NCBI RefSeq assembly: GCF_022682495.2
Contig: NC_071396.1
Span: 59,351,159-59,415,158, forward strand
Length of the DNA: 64,000 bases
Source of the DNA: Desmodus rotundus
Taxonomy: Eukaryota; Chordata; Mammalia; Chiroptera; Phyllostomidae
Reading direction: 5' to 3'
In this document: positions 21,855 to 34,152 of the stretch, piece after piece
Numbering within the stretch: the stretch's first letter is position 1
Layout: each line of letters opens with the position of its first letter
Position numbers and translations under genes: made by a program
Notes under the pieces: model-generated
Seen by the model: only the letters and a program-made list of their open reading frames with translations
Told to the model about the DNA's origin: nothing
Databases searched by the model: none

Positions 21855-22617
21855 GAATCAAATCATGTCAACCACAGTGATGCACTCACTGATTATATTT
21901 TCCTTTTTTCTCTGAACTCTGCTTGGCCTCACAGCCCCCAGAGTCTCTGCCATCAATCATGCTTCAGTCAGCATTGTCAGGTATCATGTCATGAGAACAT
22001 CAAGTCCCTTTTAATTTTCTTTCTTACTCCCACTTATTGTATCCCTCAGAAAGCCTCAGTTTGCTTCTAAACTGTATTTAACACCTCTCTAACATGTGTT
22101 AATCTCCTTTTTCGACAGAGAAAGAGTGCAGGCATCAGGCCCAGGGCCTTGGCAGATTGAACATGATAGCCAGAATTGCTTGCTGTTGTAGGTGGTCATT
22201 ATGTTTGTTTTACACTTACCTGCTTGTGATGGCAAGTGGAACTGGCTTTCCAGTTTTTTTGTGGGGATTTACAGACACATTTGTTTAAGTTTTTTAATGT
22301 GAACAGAATAAAAAAGACATGTGAATTAAATAAAAGGATAAGTGGTCTAACACCATGACCAAATACACAGTGACAGGAGGTTGTGAAATACTAATTTACA
22401 GAATGAAGTCTAACATCAAGGTTGCTCCCACCCCATCCTGACTCTCCCACACAACCTCCCATATACCCTTCATGCCCCATCTGCCAGGTAAGAGGAGGCA
22501 CTGTCTTGGGCTTTCCCACCTATGGTCCCCTACACTTGGATAATGGTCCCTCTCATTTCCTTGTGACAAAGACATGCCCATCTTCCAGGGTCAGCTCATA
22601 GGCCAAGGCTGCTACAA
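21855..22617. other. Low-copy sequence, nothing recognised
   Basis: I see no exon, RNA gene or repeat with confidence. Reading frames are short and shadow-like. Confidence 0.4.
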
Positions 22618-22806
22618 AACCAGAGGGGAGGGGAGAGGGGCATAATGGTGGAAAGAAGGAGAAGGGACTAGTCAATGAACATGAATGACCAATGGACATG
22701 GACAACAGTATGGGAATTGACTGTGGAAGCAGGGGTGGGATGGGTAGAAGAGGGCAAAAGGGGGAAAATTGGGACAACTGTAATAGAAAAACAATAAAAA
22801 ATGATT
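22618..22806 (+). mobile_element. Old L1 3' UTR fragment
   Basis: Matches the older L1 3' end seen at 49925-50106: a GGGACTAGT/GGGTCTAGT block, the stretch GACAACAGTATGGG, then GGGACAACTGTAATAGAAAA and an A-rich tail. It is strongly 5'-truncated (about 190 bp). Confidence 0.75.
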
Positions 22807-23984
22807 TTAAAAAACTTCCCTAAGTCAAGCTGGAAGTGACTGCTATTGGGTCCACCACATACTGTGCTCTCCTCTCCTGGGTCCACCTCGTACTGGTGGG
22901 TTCTGGCCTGGTCCTAGAGGCCAAGCTGCAGCTGTGGTGCATTCTCTGGCCAGTCTGACAGAGTGAAGCTTTGTCATGCAGGTCAGCAAGACAGTGAACC
23001 TGTCTGGGTGTGAACCAACACACATGTTTATCAAGTACTTGCTCTGTGCAGTTATGGGTGCTGTGTGCTTTATGTGTGGTGACATCACAACACTCACTAG
23101 GAATGCACTCAGCTCTAAGAAGCAGAAGATACCAATGTGCAGGGGCTTAAACCTGCAGAGGTTTGTTGTCATGCAGTGAGAAGTCCAGAAGCAGCAGGTC
23201 CCAGCTCTGGTTCACTGTTCTTTCTACCTCCCTGCCCCACCATTCCCAGCAGACTGGTTTTGGTTCCCATGCCTGTGACCTCTGACATCACATTCCAGTT
23301 CAAGACAGGAAGTGGAAAAGGAGGGTCCAATGCCAGGCTTGACTTCCCAGAGCCCCCAGAAGATGCTGCTGACATTTCATTGGGAGGTCATAGTCCTGTG
23401 GCTGTCCCCAGCTGCAAGGGAGCCTGGAAAACTTATGCTATTCACCTGTGTAGAGGAAATAGCTGCTTCTACAAAATAAGGAGGAAGTGAAAGACGGGTA
23501 TGGTGCAGGTGCCTAAGGGCACCCATGTGGCATCCATTTTGCAAAGGAGAACACTGAGACTATGAGATATAAAGGACCTCCTGAGGGAACTAGAACTCTA
23601 AGTGTGTCTGCCTTGCAAAGAGTCAATTTTCTAGCACATCATCCCTCCTTATCCTACTCTCTGAGGCTCAAAAAGGTCTAAGAAGGAATAATTCATGTAT
23701 TCATTCGGGAAAATTGCTGTCCCTATATCTATTTAAGGGCTTGTGCTGGGCATTGGAGGCATGGAGGTGAATTGAACTGGGCTTTGTCCTCAGACAGCCC
23801 AGTCCAGAGGGTAAGCTGGATCCAGCATCTCATGTGTGGCTGAGAGGTCACTTGAGGCCCAGGCACAAGCTGAGGGCTGGGTGGAGTGGACTGTCAAAGG
23901 AGGGACACCAGATGGTGGGGTGAGCTGCAGGAAGGCGTTGCAGCTGCCTGTGCAGAGAGGGTGTCTACATTGTGGGCTCTAGCC
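22807..23984. other. Low-copy sequence with weak MIR/L2-like traces
   Basis: Short ancient-repeat traces at about 23010-23080 (TTTATCAAGTACTTGCTCTG), 23535-23620 and 23700-23830. No host exon is seen. Reading frames up to 117 codons lack motifs. Confidence 0.4.
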
Positions 23985-24125
23985 CAAATGCCCTGTGAAC
24001 ATTAACTCAATCCTCAAAATAAGCCACAGATGCTATTCCTGTCCTTCCACCCATAGATACAGAAACTGAGAAATAGAGAGGCTAGGAATTGGTCAGGATT
24101 ATACAGCCAAGTAGTCTAACCCCAG
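23985..24125 (+). repeat. MIR SINE relic
   Basis: Follows the MIR core order: AACATTAACTCAATCCTCA, then a block around ATACAGAAACTGAGAAATAG, then a GGTCAGGATTATACAGCCAAG-like block near the end. It is diverged, as expected of a mammal-wide family. Confidence 0.65.
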
Positions 24126-25085
24126 GCAGCCCGCCCCACAGCCCATGACCCAACCACATTACCTGCCTGGCCTTCTTCGATCAGCAGAGAGACATAGGCA
24201 GTGAGTTGCATGTTGGCACAGCCAGCCTCCATCAGGGATTCTGCATCCTGGGCAGGAAAATGGGCAGTGTGACTTGGTCGTTGCTTCTCAGCCTGGCAGG
24301 TGTATGACGTGCGGTGGCAGGGCGTGGCTGCAGTGGCTGCCATGTCTCTGGTAGTGTATCTAGCCCCTCTCAAAAGCACACACGGTGATGTTTTATGTCT
24401 TGATTAAATGGAGAGGAGTTTAACTGATGAGCAGCTGGCTGGCTGCCCCAGCTCTCTGGCTACCTTCCCCAGTGACTCGTGATGTGGCAGCCCCAAATGC
24501 CAAGAGCACACTAATAGACTTGCAAGGTTTATCACTGCTCCAGACCCACTTATCTAGGCTCCAGGAAGGCTCTTGCTACCCTGGAATTGGATTGAATCAC
24601 TTTTCATTTTGAGTGTTGTCCCATAAATCCCTCACACATCTACACCCTGAAGAATAGCAGCATGCTCAGGCCTCCTCCTAGACCAGCAGAGGCCTGAGGC
24701 TTTTCATCAGAGGGGCAGCTACCATGGGTGGGGCGATTGAGACATCTGTGATCTGGGATAGGGGAGGGAGGAGAGAAGCTTGTAAGGGGGCTGGCCTTGT
24801 TCAGGGTGGTTTTCACTGGTGGTGTCTTTCCCTTTCTCACATGGCCCATGGGAGGGGCTCTTCTTTTCTCTGCTTCACTTAATAAACAAGTTGGGGCCCA
24901 GAGGGGGCAGCTGACCTGTGCAAGGCTGCTGTGCCAGGAAGTGTCTACCCAGCAGTCCTCACCACACGGTTCTGTGGAAATTCATATTCCCTCCCACAGT
25001 GTCATGGAGCAGTGACTGCTTCCTCATGGAAAATTAAGTGGGCAATACCCTACTTCCACAGGGGAAGGATCTAAAGACACCATGA
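24126..25085. other. Low-copy sequence, nothing recognised
   Basis: GC-richer than the L1 blocks. No exon, CpG-island-like cluster or known repeat is recognised. Confidence 0.4.
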
Positions 25086-25460
25086 ATTGGCTTACTCCAC
25101 AAAGATCTAAGGAGCACCTGCTGTGTCAGACATAGTTTAGGAGCTGAGGCTACAGTTATGAACCAAATTCCCTGCCATCTTAGTGCTGACAAACCTGTGG
25201 GGAGAAGCAGACAAAAACCAAGTAAAATTAAAAAAATAGCGGGACTTTTAGATGTTGTGGTAACTTTTATAAAGATAGCTAGGTGGGTGATGTAATAGTA
25301 GAGAGAGATTATTAGGTGGAGTTCCATAGAAGGGTGATCAAAGAGAAGGGGACTTTGGGGCTAAAACCTGAAGGATGAGCAGAGGCTCACATGGGGAAGT
25401 GTCTAGGCAGAGGAAACAGCAAATGCAAAGGCTCTGAGCCTCCAGAAGAGAGAGGTCCAT
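25086..25460 (+). repeat. Ancient interspersed repeat, family not assigned
   Basis: Reads as the common mammalian block that starts near AGGAGCACCTGCTGTGTCAG and later has GGCAGAGGAAACAGCAAATG followed by CAAAGGCTCTGAG. I recognise the block but not its family name. Confidence 0.5.
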
Positions 25461-27029
25461 GCTGCAGGAGCAAAGTGGACCAGGGCCCACCCAAGACAAG
25501 TCAGAGGCCAATGGAGGGAGTCACACAAGAAAAGATGTTTTTATTCTTCATGATCAGTTGACAGTAGGCACGCTGCAAGTGCTTATTAACACTCTTCCTG
25601 AATTCCTCTGGAACAATTCTCCATGTCACCTTCCACCCCCTGAATGCTCTGCTATTTTTTGGCTCTGCCCTTCCTACCCAGCCACCTTCTACCACACTTG
25701 CCACACACACACTTGCCCACACAGTTCTTTCTCTAGCATCCTGCTTCACATTCCTTTGCCTCCTCCCCTACAAATTCCACCACTATTCACAACCCAGCTC
25801 TCGGGCCAGCACTCAGTAGATCTCCCTTCTCTTGCACTTTGCACAAAAGCCCCTCCACATGTGCACACAGCACCTCTCTGCCCACACATTCACATGTATC
25901 CAGTTCCTCCCAAACCCTATCCCTGGGCAGACACTGGGAGAGCAGATCCTCTTCTGCACAAGCCTGTGCCCCAACCTCCAAGCACCGGGCCCTCCATCTC
26001 ACAGTGTCCTTGGAGCCATCACTGTGGCCACCAGCTTCTCCCTGAATAAGAATGAGAGTGGCAACAGCCCTCCGTGGGCTTGACTTATGCTGCTTCTCTG
26101 GCTGGATGGGATGACACTCTGATGCCAACCCCCACCATATCAGGGCCCAAGGGAGGGGCGGGAACCTTCAAAGACCATGTGGTAAGTGAGAGGCAGCTCA
26201 TGCTCCCTCCAGAAGTGAGATAATATGGTTGGCTGACAGCTTGCAACTGCTGTACCTTCAGGATCCAAAGCAGCTTCACGTGGAAGCTGAAGGCCAAGCA
26301 CAATGGGTACTGCAGTTGCCACTCCAGCTCAGCCCAGGGCTCCCATGGGCAGTCTAAGTTGTTGGGCTGCCCATGAGCATGACCAAAATGTCTCCAGCCT
26401 GCGCTGCAGTCTGAGGCTTTTCTTCCCAGCCCTCTCTCCCTTCCCCTCTCCTTTTCCAGATTTCATCCCTGCACCCAGGTCAAGCCTCTCCCACTGCTCC
26501 TGCTCTCACTTCCTCCCCTCATCCTCCATGGGCATTTACTAAGCCTCTTGCACATTTCATTCCATCTTGGTGTCTGCTTCTTGGAGACGGGAACTGACAC
26601 ACTCCTTGACCCTAACCAGACAAGCTTGGTTTTCTGGTCCTCCTCAGTAACACTCCCCACCTGTGCTATCCAGGAGGGATGGGATATACAGCCCACCCCA
26701 CCCCTACCCCATGGTGGGACACACTAATGGCTACATGTTGAGAGAGCCTCCTTAGCAGAGTACTCCCTAGCCTGTGAGCCAGAAAGTGACCTCATCCTGG
26801 GGGTAGCCAAAGAAACAGGGCCAAGATCAGCTGTGGCTAGCATGGGTATGAGGTGTCTCAGTGTCCCAATTCAAATCAGTACCAACTCCTGGCTCTGCAG
26901 GGTGTCAGAGACCCCTCATCAATGTTCCCAGTGTTACCAAGATGGATGGAGGAGACACCCTCAACTCTCCCAAAGCCCACCCAAGTTGCAGGCTCATTTA
27001 TCCTCAGAGACTGGTCTTAAATCCTAAAG
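25461..27029. other. Low-copy GC-moderate sequence without a recognised gene
   Basis: Contains overlapping proline- and histidine-rich open frames, the longest 196 codons at 25459-26049 (+). Their composition reflects CCA/CAC-rich DNA, they overlap one another on both strands, and none has a motif or splice context. I treat them as chance. Confidence 0.4.
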
Positions 27030-27180
27030 TACAAGTATGTGCTGAGCACCTATTAAGAATTCACCTGGGTGACAAGTCATACATTGTGTTGAGACTCAGA
27101 GAGGCTACAGGACCTATCTAAAGACATACAGCTAGTGACAAAATGAGAATTCAGACTAAATTACTCCAGATCCAGAATAT
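27030..27180 (+). repeat. MIR SINE relic
   Basis: Contains GCTGAGCACCTATTAAG, GAGACTCAGAGAGGCTACAG and ACATACAGCTAGTGACAAAA in MIR order. Confidence 0.6.
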
Positions 27181-27399
27181 TGGGGAACTTGGGGAGGTGA
27201 AGGAGAAATAATAGGGTCTCACAGGCCTGGGTATAAAGCCAGGACACACTGTACTGTAACAGTGACTGACACAGTGTACATTACTGTTCCCAAATAGAGA
27301 TGAGGCTGAAATAAGAATTCAGAGCCTTGAAACAGACTCCTATCAGATATAGTCAGAGTTCATCATTCACACAATAATCAAGAGCAAACGATGGTTAAG

Positions 27400-27965
27400 A
27401 AAAAAGTAATTTACCAAATGATGTTTAGTTATCTGGAGATCAGTTTGTGGGTGAGGAAAAGAATCTATTCCTTACACCTTTAACTAGATGAGTTAAACTT
27501 TAGATACATTAAAGATCTCACTAAATGCAACCTTATCATTGGAAATCTAGTAGAAACACAGTTGAAGCTTTGGCAAATATTTGGAAATATTAACACCAAA
27601 ATCCTATAGGTAACTGCAAAGGACCAAGGTCCAGGATGAAATGCAGCTAGTGGCAAACCAGTGGCAAATGCACACCTCCCCTGTAATCAAAGAGCTGAAA
27701 ATGAAATAATTAAAATAATGATACTTTACACCTATTGAATTAGTGAAAGTTGAAAATCAAAGTAAGTGCCAACAACACTGCCCAGCAGGGTGCACACACA
27801 ACCCATTCCCACCCCCATGCTCACAGCCAGGTAAACCAGCACTATCTCAGTGAAGAGCAATTTTGACTGCATATGTCAGAGTTCTGGATCTGGTAATCCC
27901 ACCAGTGGAATTCCTCCTCAGAAAACATATATGCAAAAGGGGCGAAAAAAAGCCATGAACAAGAA
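27400..27965 (+). repeat. Probable ancient L1 ORF2 relic
   Basis: Diverged sequence whose order resembles the 3' part of ORF2: an ACACCTATTGAATTAGTGAA-like block, then TCTGGTAATCCCACCAGTGG where the family has the VIPLLG-type codons. No open frame. The assignment is tentative. Confidence 0.4.
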
Positions 27966-28460
27966 TATATTGGTTGGAGAACTTTTTACCATTTTGTTAT
28001 GGAAAATGTCAAACCTATAGAAAAGTAAAGAGAATAGGATAATGAACCCATGTGTCATCCCCCAACTTCAAGTTATCAGCTCACGGCCAATATTGTTTCA
28101 TCACTTCCCCCAGAACCAACACATGGGTGTGCATGTGTGCATGTACACACACACACACAATATTTTTTTAGTATTGTAAAACAAATACAAGACTGTTTTA
28201 TTTTTGTTCATAAATACTTCAATTGTGTCTCTAGTAGATAAGGACTTAAAAAATTTAATCATAATATCATCTTATCACCCCAAATTAATAATTATTTAAT
28301 ATCTTTTCATTCACAGCCCATGTTCAAGTTTTCCCAAATGTCCACAAAAATGTGATGCACTGCGTTTGGTCACTGTTTTTCTTTTAAGTTTCTTTTATTT
28401 TATGACAGCTTCCCCCTCCTCTCTTTTTTTTCTTCATTGAAGCATCTTAAATAATACCTA
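27966..28460. repeat. Ancient interspersed repeat with short CA tract
   Basis: The block from TTTTGTTATGGAAAATGTCA through AATGAACCCATGTGTCATCC and on to the TCTTTTAT region near 28385 is a familiar mammal-wide repeat that I cannot name with certainty. A short (CA)n lies at 28145-28159. Confidence 0.5.
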
Positions 28461-29397
28461 TGGTGCATCTGCTCAAGATGTCCAAGCGCTCCTGATGTCC
28501 TGGGAAGCAGTGGCTAAATATAACCTGGGAGCAGCTGGCTGTGGGATCTGGCCCATCCTGATGACCACCCTTGCCACCCACAGTGACTTGGCCCCCTGAC
28601 TTGGCTGCACCCTCAGCCCTTCCCTCAGATCTGACAGCCCAACCAGGACATGCTCAATTATGGTGTGTTTGGACCTGTCCCTGTTTCCGGTTATACTTCC
28701 TTGCTTGCGGCTGCCCCATTGTACTCAATAACTGTACATAAGAAGCACCCATCCTGCTCCCCTCTTGAAAGCACTAAGCCATCAAGAACCACCAATCAGG
28801 AGATCCAAGGGAAAGGTCTCAATGGGGTGCTAACTGAATGGTCACCTACCACTCTGCCCTTGGTCAGCACACACAACTGTGTACATTGTGTTTGGAGTGA
28901 AAGAAAATGGAAGTACCCATTGAATGAATAAGTAAAAGCACAGGTTCCTGGAGAAAAGAAAAGTGTCATTATGTCAAAGATGTGAGAATGGGTGATATCT
29001 ACAATTTCTCCTGGATTTTTTTTAAATACATGAAAGTAAAGCTACATATTTTGTTTTTAAGAGAAAAAAGACATTCATCCCCTCTTCATCCTTTGATTCC
29101 TGATTGAATCTCCCACACACTCCACCCCAATGGAGAAGGGGACTGGCTATTGTCACTTGGTTGCCATGGGAATGCTCTCACCACAGAGAAATGGACATCT
29201 TTAGGTGGGATGGGATGGATGGACTCAACCCCAGGAGCATGGGCTTTCTCTGTCCTTTCCCTTTCAGCTTGGAAAGCCAAAGAAGATAGCCTTCCCCCAA
29301 TGTACACACCCAAGGTATCTTGATCTCCATGGCTGTTGTGAAATGAAGACTTTATTATTATTCGCATATAGTGAGGCCAACAGATCAGGAAACAAGT
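28461..29397. other. Low-copy sequence, nothing recognised
   Basis: No repeat or gene seen. Frames are at most 93 codons and without motifs. Confidence 0.35.
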
Positions 29398-29450
29398 GCC
29401 ATAGATAAGGCAGACAGCTGTAATTGAATAACAGTAAAAAAATTTTTTAA
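29398..29450 (+). mobile_element. Extremely short L1 3' end insertion
   Basis: CAGCTGTAATTGAATAACAG plus an A-rich tail corresponds to the last ~30 nt of the young L1 3' UTR. GAAACAA occurs on both sides (about 29389 and 29450), a plausible short TSD. This is a severely 5'-truncated insertion. Confidence 0.55.
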
Positions 29451-29459
29451 AGAAACAAA

Positions 29460-30100
29460 AAGTAGCTTATTATACTCCCAGATCCCATGAGGAAGGGGCA
29501 TGCCACACCATGAGGGCTGCACAGGGAAGCCCCAAGTTCAGTCAGGAGGGAAGCCCCAAGTTCAAGCCAGAGACTTCATTATGGTTTCTGCAGGCAAGAG
29601 AGTAACAGGCTTGGGATTGGTTTGTTTGAATAATTTCAGGACTCTGGGGTATAGGGCTATCCCAAGCTGTCTGGAACCTAGTCCTGGTAGACAGTGGCTC
29701 TAAATGAGAAGCCCATAGAGGAAGTAGGGATATATGGGCTCTGGATTGGTTGGTTCATATTAGAAAAATCACATTTTAAAAAATGAGTCTTTTACTGTCT
29801 CTAAGATTTGGATAACCCTGAGAGGGGCAGTCCCTCCAGTGTCAGCACTGCCCCAGGATATCAAAACATCAAAAATTAAAGGCATAATTAATATGGTGAT
29901 TTAAGATAAAAATGTGGTATTTCTCCTAGCCTTTTTCTCTCCCTTACCCCACCTACTTATGTACCAAATTCTAGGGCTATTGCCTTCCAGTTTTTTAATT
30001 CATCCACTTCTCTTCCCATGGCCACCAGCCTATGCATAGAATCTTCAGCCGCTGGGTGTCCCTCAGTTTTATCTATCATCCATCTGCTGCTTAGGGCCCC
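29460..30100. other. Low-copy sequence, nothing recognised
   Basis: Contains a local tandem duplication near 29520-29565 (GGAAGCCCCAAGTTCA occurs twice). No gene seen. Confidence 0.35.
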
Positions 30101-30119
30101 TACACTATACCTTGTCCCA

Positions 30120-30602
30120 GCACTCTGCCACAGTGTGGCTTTGCCACCCCACTATCCATGAAGAGTGAACTCTTGTTACTCCACTCCTTGAATCCAGGTG
30201 GGCCCTGTGACTCCTTGGGCTGATAAAGTATGGCAAAAGTGACAGTGTGCCAGTTCTGGACATAGTTCTTACCTGGCCTGACAGCTTCCAGTTCTGCAGT
30301 ATAAGAAGTTCAACACCCTCTACCCCAGGACACCATGTGCAGAAAACTCAAGCAAGCCATTTTGGGAAGGCTTGGTTGAAGAGACACCTGGAGGAGAGAG
30401 GAAGGCCAAAGAACACCAAGTCACCAGATTTGAAATAAAGAAGCTGAAGAAGCTGACCCCAACCAACACCATATTGAGCCAAGAGGAACCATCCAGCTAA
30501 GCCTTCCCAGAGTCTTGACCCACACATTTGTGAGCAAAACAAAATGGCTGTTTTAAAGCCCTCAGTTTGGGGGTACTTTTTAATACAGCAGTAGGTAATC
30601 AA
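30120..30602 (+). repeat. Ancient LTR-like repeat (MaLR/ERVL-like), solo and degraded
   Basis: The wording GGTGGGCCCTGTGACTCCTT ... AAAAGTGACAGTGTGCCAGT ... TGGCTGTTTTAAAGCC ... CAGCAGTAGGTAATCAAAA follows the order of a common mammalian MLT-type LTR. No internal viral genes are present. The family assignment is from memory. Confidence 0.45.
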
Positions 30603-30619
30603 AATGTTACCTGACAGTC

Positions 30620-30880
30620 AGAAAGATCTTTTAAAAAGGTAAACCAGAGATGCCACTGCTCAACTTCAAGGTCTCCAATCACTTTATATAAAATCCAAAC
30701 TGCTCACTGTGGCCTATAAAACTCCAAATAGTCAAGCCCCTGCCCACCTCTGTAAACCCAGCTTCCACTTCTCTATCCTCTCTGGGTTTCTTCAATTCCT
30801 TGAATAGAGCACATTCTTGCTCATGTCTCTCTGCCTTGGGTGGCTGAACACATAACTCTGTAGGTCAGGGAAGAACCAAG
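30620..30880 (+). repeat. L2 LINE relic
   Basis: Has the L2 3' region order: an ATAAAATCCAAACTGCTCAC block, TGTGGCCTATAAAACTCC, CAAGCCCCTGCCCACCTCTG, then TTGCTCATGTCTCTCTGCCT. Non-coding remnant. Confidence 0.65.
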
Positions 30881-31078
30881 AGCTGTAGAACTGCATCTTT
30901 GAGTCAACAGGTTAGAGGTGGCATTGATCCCTGAGGTTTTCTCTGGGTGTATTCCAGATGATTATTATAGAAACCTCTAGTGGAACAGAAGTTCCACAAG
31001 ACAGAGCAACATCCTAACAAAGCCTCAGCTTACCCATCAGGAGGTCCTGGAATGACTGTGGCTGGCCACATTAGTCTT

Positions 31079-31619
31079 TTTTTAAAAAATTATTTATTTA
31101 TTTTTATTCAGTTACAATTGTCTGCATTTTCTCCCCTTCCCTCCACCTCACCCCAGCCAGTCCCACCTCCCTCCCCCACCTCTACCCTCCCCCTTGATTT
31201 TGTCCTTGTGTCCTTTATAGTAGCTCCTATAGACCCCTCTCCCCACTATCCCCTCCCCACTCACCTCTGGCTATTGTTACAATGTTCTTAATTTCGATGT
31301 CTCTGGTTATATTTTGTTTGCTTTTTTCTTTTGTTGATTATGTTCCAGTTAAAGGTGAGATCATATGGTATTTGTCCCTCACTGTCTGGCTTATTTCATT
31401 TAACATAATGCTCTCCAGTTCCATCCATGCCATTGCAAAGGGTATAAGCTCCTTCTTTCTCTCCGCTGCTTAGAATTCCATTGTGTAAATGTACCATAAT
31501 TTTTTGATCCAATCATTTGCTGATGGGCATTTAGGTTGCTTCCAGTACTTGGCTATTGTAAATTGTGCTGCTATGAACACTGGGGTGCATAGGTTCTTTT
31601 GGATGGGTGTTTCAGGGTT
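31079..31619 (-). mobile_element. 5'-truncated young L1 (3' UTR and ORF2 end)
   Basis: Flanked by a perfect 10-bp TSD CATTAGTCTT (31069-31078 and 31620-31629). It contains the C-rich 3' UTR (plus-strand view), the conserved ORF2 tail region and a T-rich tail at the left. About 540 bp long. The perfect TSD suggests a fairly recent insertion. Confidence 0.92.
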
Positions 31620-31629
31620 CATTAGTCTT

Positions 31630-32105
31630 GTCTGGGCTGAAATAGCTAAGTCCTTAAGCCCTCCTCACTCAGTCACTGGATGTGGGCTGCTCTGGGAAAG
31701 CCAACTCTCTGGCTCTCTGTAGCTAACACCAACCCAGAATGATGTGACAGACAAATGTTGTGTTCTGACCACATTCTCTGCAGCTGGAAAGAAAGCTTAT
31801 GCTGAAAGTAAGGAGGGCTGTCAGCCACTGTCTTGGGCAGAACAGTGGCTTGGACACAATGATTCCATTCTGCAGGTGGGGATACAGACACAGAGAAGTC
31901 AAGTGACATGTCCAGTCACCCAGGGCAACATCCGTCTCTGCTCCAGTTTTGGGTGATGGAAATCCCACTGGCATCCATCACAGGAAGCATCCCACCCTAG
32001 GCTTGGCAGTGGGCAAGCTGGAAGAAACTCATGAGCCCAGAAGAATGAGATTTTTGTCTGTGTTGATGCCTTTTGATAGCTAAGATACATACCAAGTAAG
32101 AATTC
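31630..32105. other. Low-copy sequence, nothing recognised
   Basis: No gene or repeat is recognised. Frames are short and overlap on both strands. Confidence 0.35.
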
Positions 32106-32335
32106 AAATCACAATAATAACAAATATTACAATGTTTATTAAGGAAGCAGCTTAGTATCTTATCTGCATTATTTCATGTAATCCTCATAAAATAGCTCTA
32201 GGAGCAATGCACTATTCTTATTCAAACTTTACAGAGGAGGACACTGAAGTGAGAGAGGGGAAGAGCCTTGCTCAAGGGCCTTCACCTAAGAAGTACTGAG
32301 CCCTGATCCACTCTCAGGCAGCCTGGCACAGAACC
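32106..32335 (+). repeat. MIR SINE relic
   Basis: Good MIR order: AATGTTTATTAAGGAAGCAG, TTTCATGTAATCCTCATAAA, AACTTTACAGAGGAGGACAC, then GAGCCTTGCTCAAGGGCC. One of the clearest MIRs in the window. Confidence 0.75.
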
Positions 32336-33264
32336 TACTTACCACAAAAGTCAAGTCTCTCAAAGAGACCACTGGTCTGCCAGGTTCCCATGTATTCTAA
32401 AACTTCCTTATACATATTGTAGCATATTTGAATGCTATTTTCTCTAGGGTTTATCCCACACAAAGGGTGCTTAGAGTCAATACCAGCTTTCCCCTTATTC
32501 CTCTTACCATCATGCACTGTACTTTGTAGGAGAGAAAACTGAGGTTCCGACAGGGAGCCTAGCTACTCAGGGTCACAGAGAAAGGTCTGGGGCTGGGCTC
32601 TTGGCCTCCCCTACTTCCCCAGGCAAAGCCCAGAGTAACCAGGTCCCCCCTCCCACCCCTCCCCTCACCAGACAGCTGCAGCCTTCCACTTGAACCCCCA
32701 TCCCTCCCACCCAGCTCTCAGTTCATTTTTTCCCTTTTAGAGTGTTAAGCACAGAAGTATTAAAAGTGATTTTCAGGCTTGTTAATAGTTTGGAAGAGTC
32801 CTCTGTGGTGGTCCAGGTCATGACCCTTCACCTCTCTTTATTAGCCAAATTGATGGACATAGCAGGGCCCATATGGGAACAAATTGAATCCTATGGCAAA
32901 GAGGCTTTTGTGAGAGCTATTCACAGGAGAAAGCCCACCTCACACTTTGCTCATTGACTTTCTTATAATGCCTTTCTCCTGCTACTGCCAGATGCTCTCA
33001 GACACTCACTTAGGGAGGAAAGGTCTCAGGAGAGCTGGACCTGTGCTCTTAAGTCCAGCCATGGGTTGCAAAATATCAAGGTATGCCAGCCCCAATAAGT
33101 GAAGGACATCCTAACATCAAGAGGAGGGAAGCTCCAACACAAAGCCATAGTTTCTACCACCCATCCCAACTAATGTAGCAAAGGCCCTAGAACCCAGGGA
33201 TCCAGGACTTGTGGATGTTTGGGCAAGGGGCACAGCTTTGGCACTCTTTCCCTCACCTCATCCT
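32336..33264. other. Low-copy sequence, nothing recognised
   Basis: A short MIR-like GAGAAAACTGAGGTTCCGAC block lies at about 32531. No gene seen. Confidence 0.35.
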
Positions 33265-33358
33265 CCCAGCACCATGCCCAGGAAGCATTGCTGTCTCTTC
33301 CTCTATGACAGACAACAGAGCTGGAGCTCAGAGAGAGCAAGAGACTTATTTAGGAGAG
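33265..33358 (+). repeat. MIR relic, left part, split by older L1 G2
   Basis: GACAACAGAGCTGGAGCTCA then GAGAGAGCAAGAGACTTATT follows the MIR core, then stops at the L1 5' end. A possible continuation begins at 43633 (GTCTTGTCTAGGTGGCAC). Confidence 0.5.
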
Positions 33359-34152
33359 ACCCAAGATGGTGGAGGAGTAAGTGGAAGCTACGCTAACCTC
33401 CTCCCAGGACCAATTTGGAATTACAGCTAAATTTGCAAAGAAGTTATCTTGAATAACCAACTAAACCCTAGCTGTAGAGAAGCCTTATATCCACAGACAG
33501 ATGGAAGGAAACACTTCACTACAATGACTGGTAAAGAGTGCGGAGGAGATGCTAAAGGGCTGGCTGGGCTCCCACAGGTGGAAGTTGAAGTGCCAGAGGG
33601 ATATTTCAGCAGCTGGGGGGGGGTTCCATCTGAGAAGTATGGGGTCAAAACCCCAACCTTGGTTCCCCAGCCTACTTCACCAGAGACAGAAAGGAACCCA
33701 GATAACATCCAACTGTAAAAAGCAGCAGGAGTTCTTCTGGCCAGGGAGAGACGGCTGGAAATGCAGAGAGCCTCTTAAAGGGCCAAAGCACAAAATTTCA
33801 TTTGCAGCCACTTACCCTGGGTGCCAACAAATAGAGGGTAGAGTGGACTGGAGTTGCTTGAGGAGAGTATGGGGTTGGTAACTCTGGGGAAGCAACTGAG
33901 GGAACAGACACCAGGATCCATGTGCTGAGTCATACCCCATATTGCAGGAGCCATCTCTCTCTGGAAGAGTACTCCTCTTTGAATAGCATCAGCCTGAGCA
34001 GAAACAATAGCCCTGCTGCCAAAAATTACTCTTCCCCACCTTGTGGTGCTTAAGCCTGGCTGCTGATTACAGTTTGATTGGATTAATGGCTGATCAGTTT
34101 GATGTTTGATTAGTTTAATGTCTAAGACAGAAAATACAAAGAAGCAGCCAAA

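Noticed and set aside
25459..26049. 196-codon proline/histidine-rich frame
   Set aside because: Overlaps several other frames of similar composition on both strands. Reflects CCA/CAC-rich DNA rather than coding sequence.
30120..30602. Endogenous retrovirus with genes
   Set aside because: Only an LTR-like non-coding relic is seen. No gag, pol or env-like frame occurs nearby.
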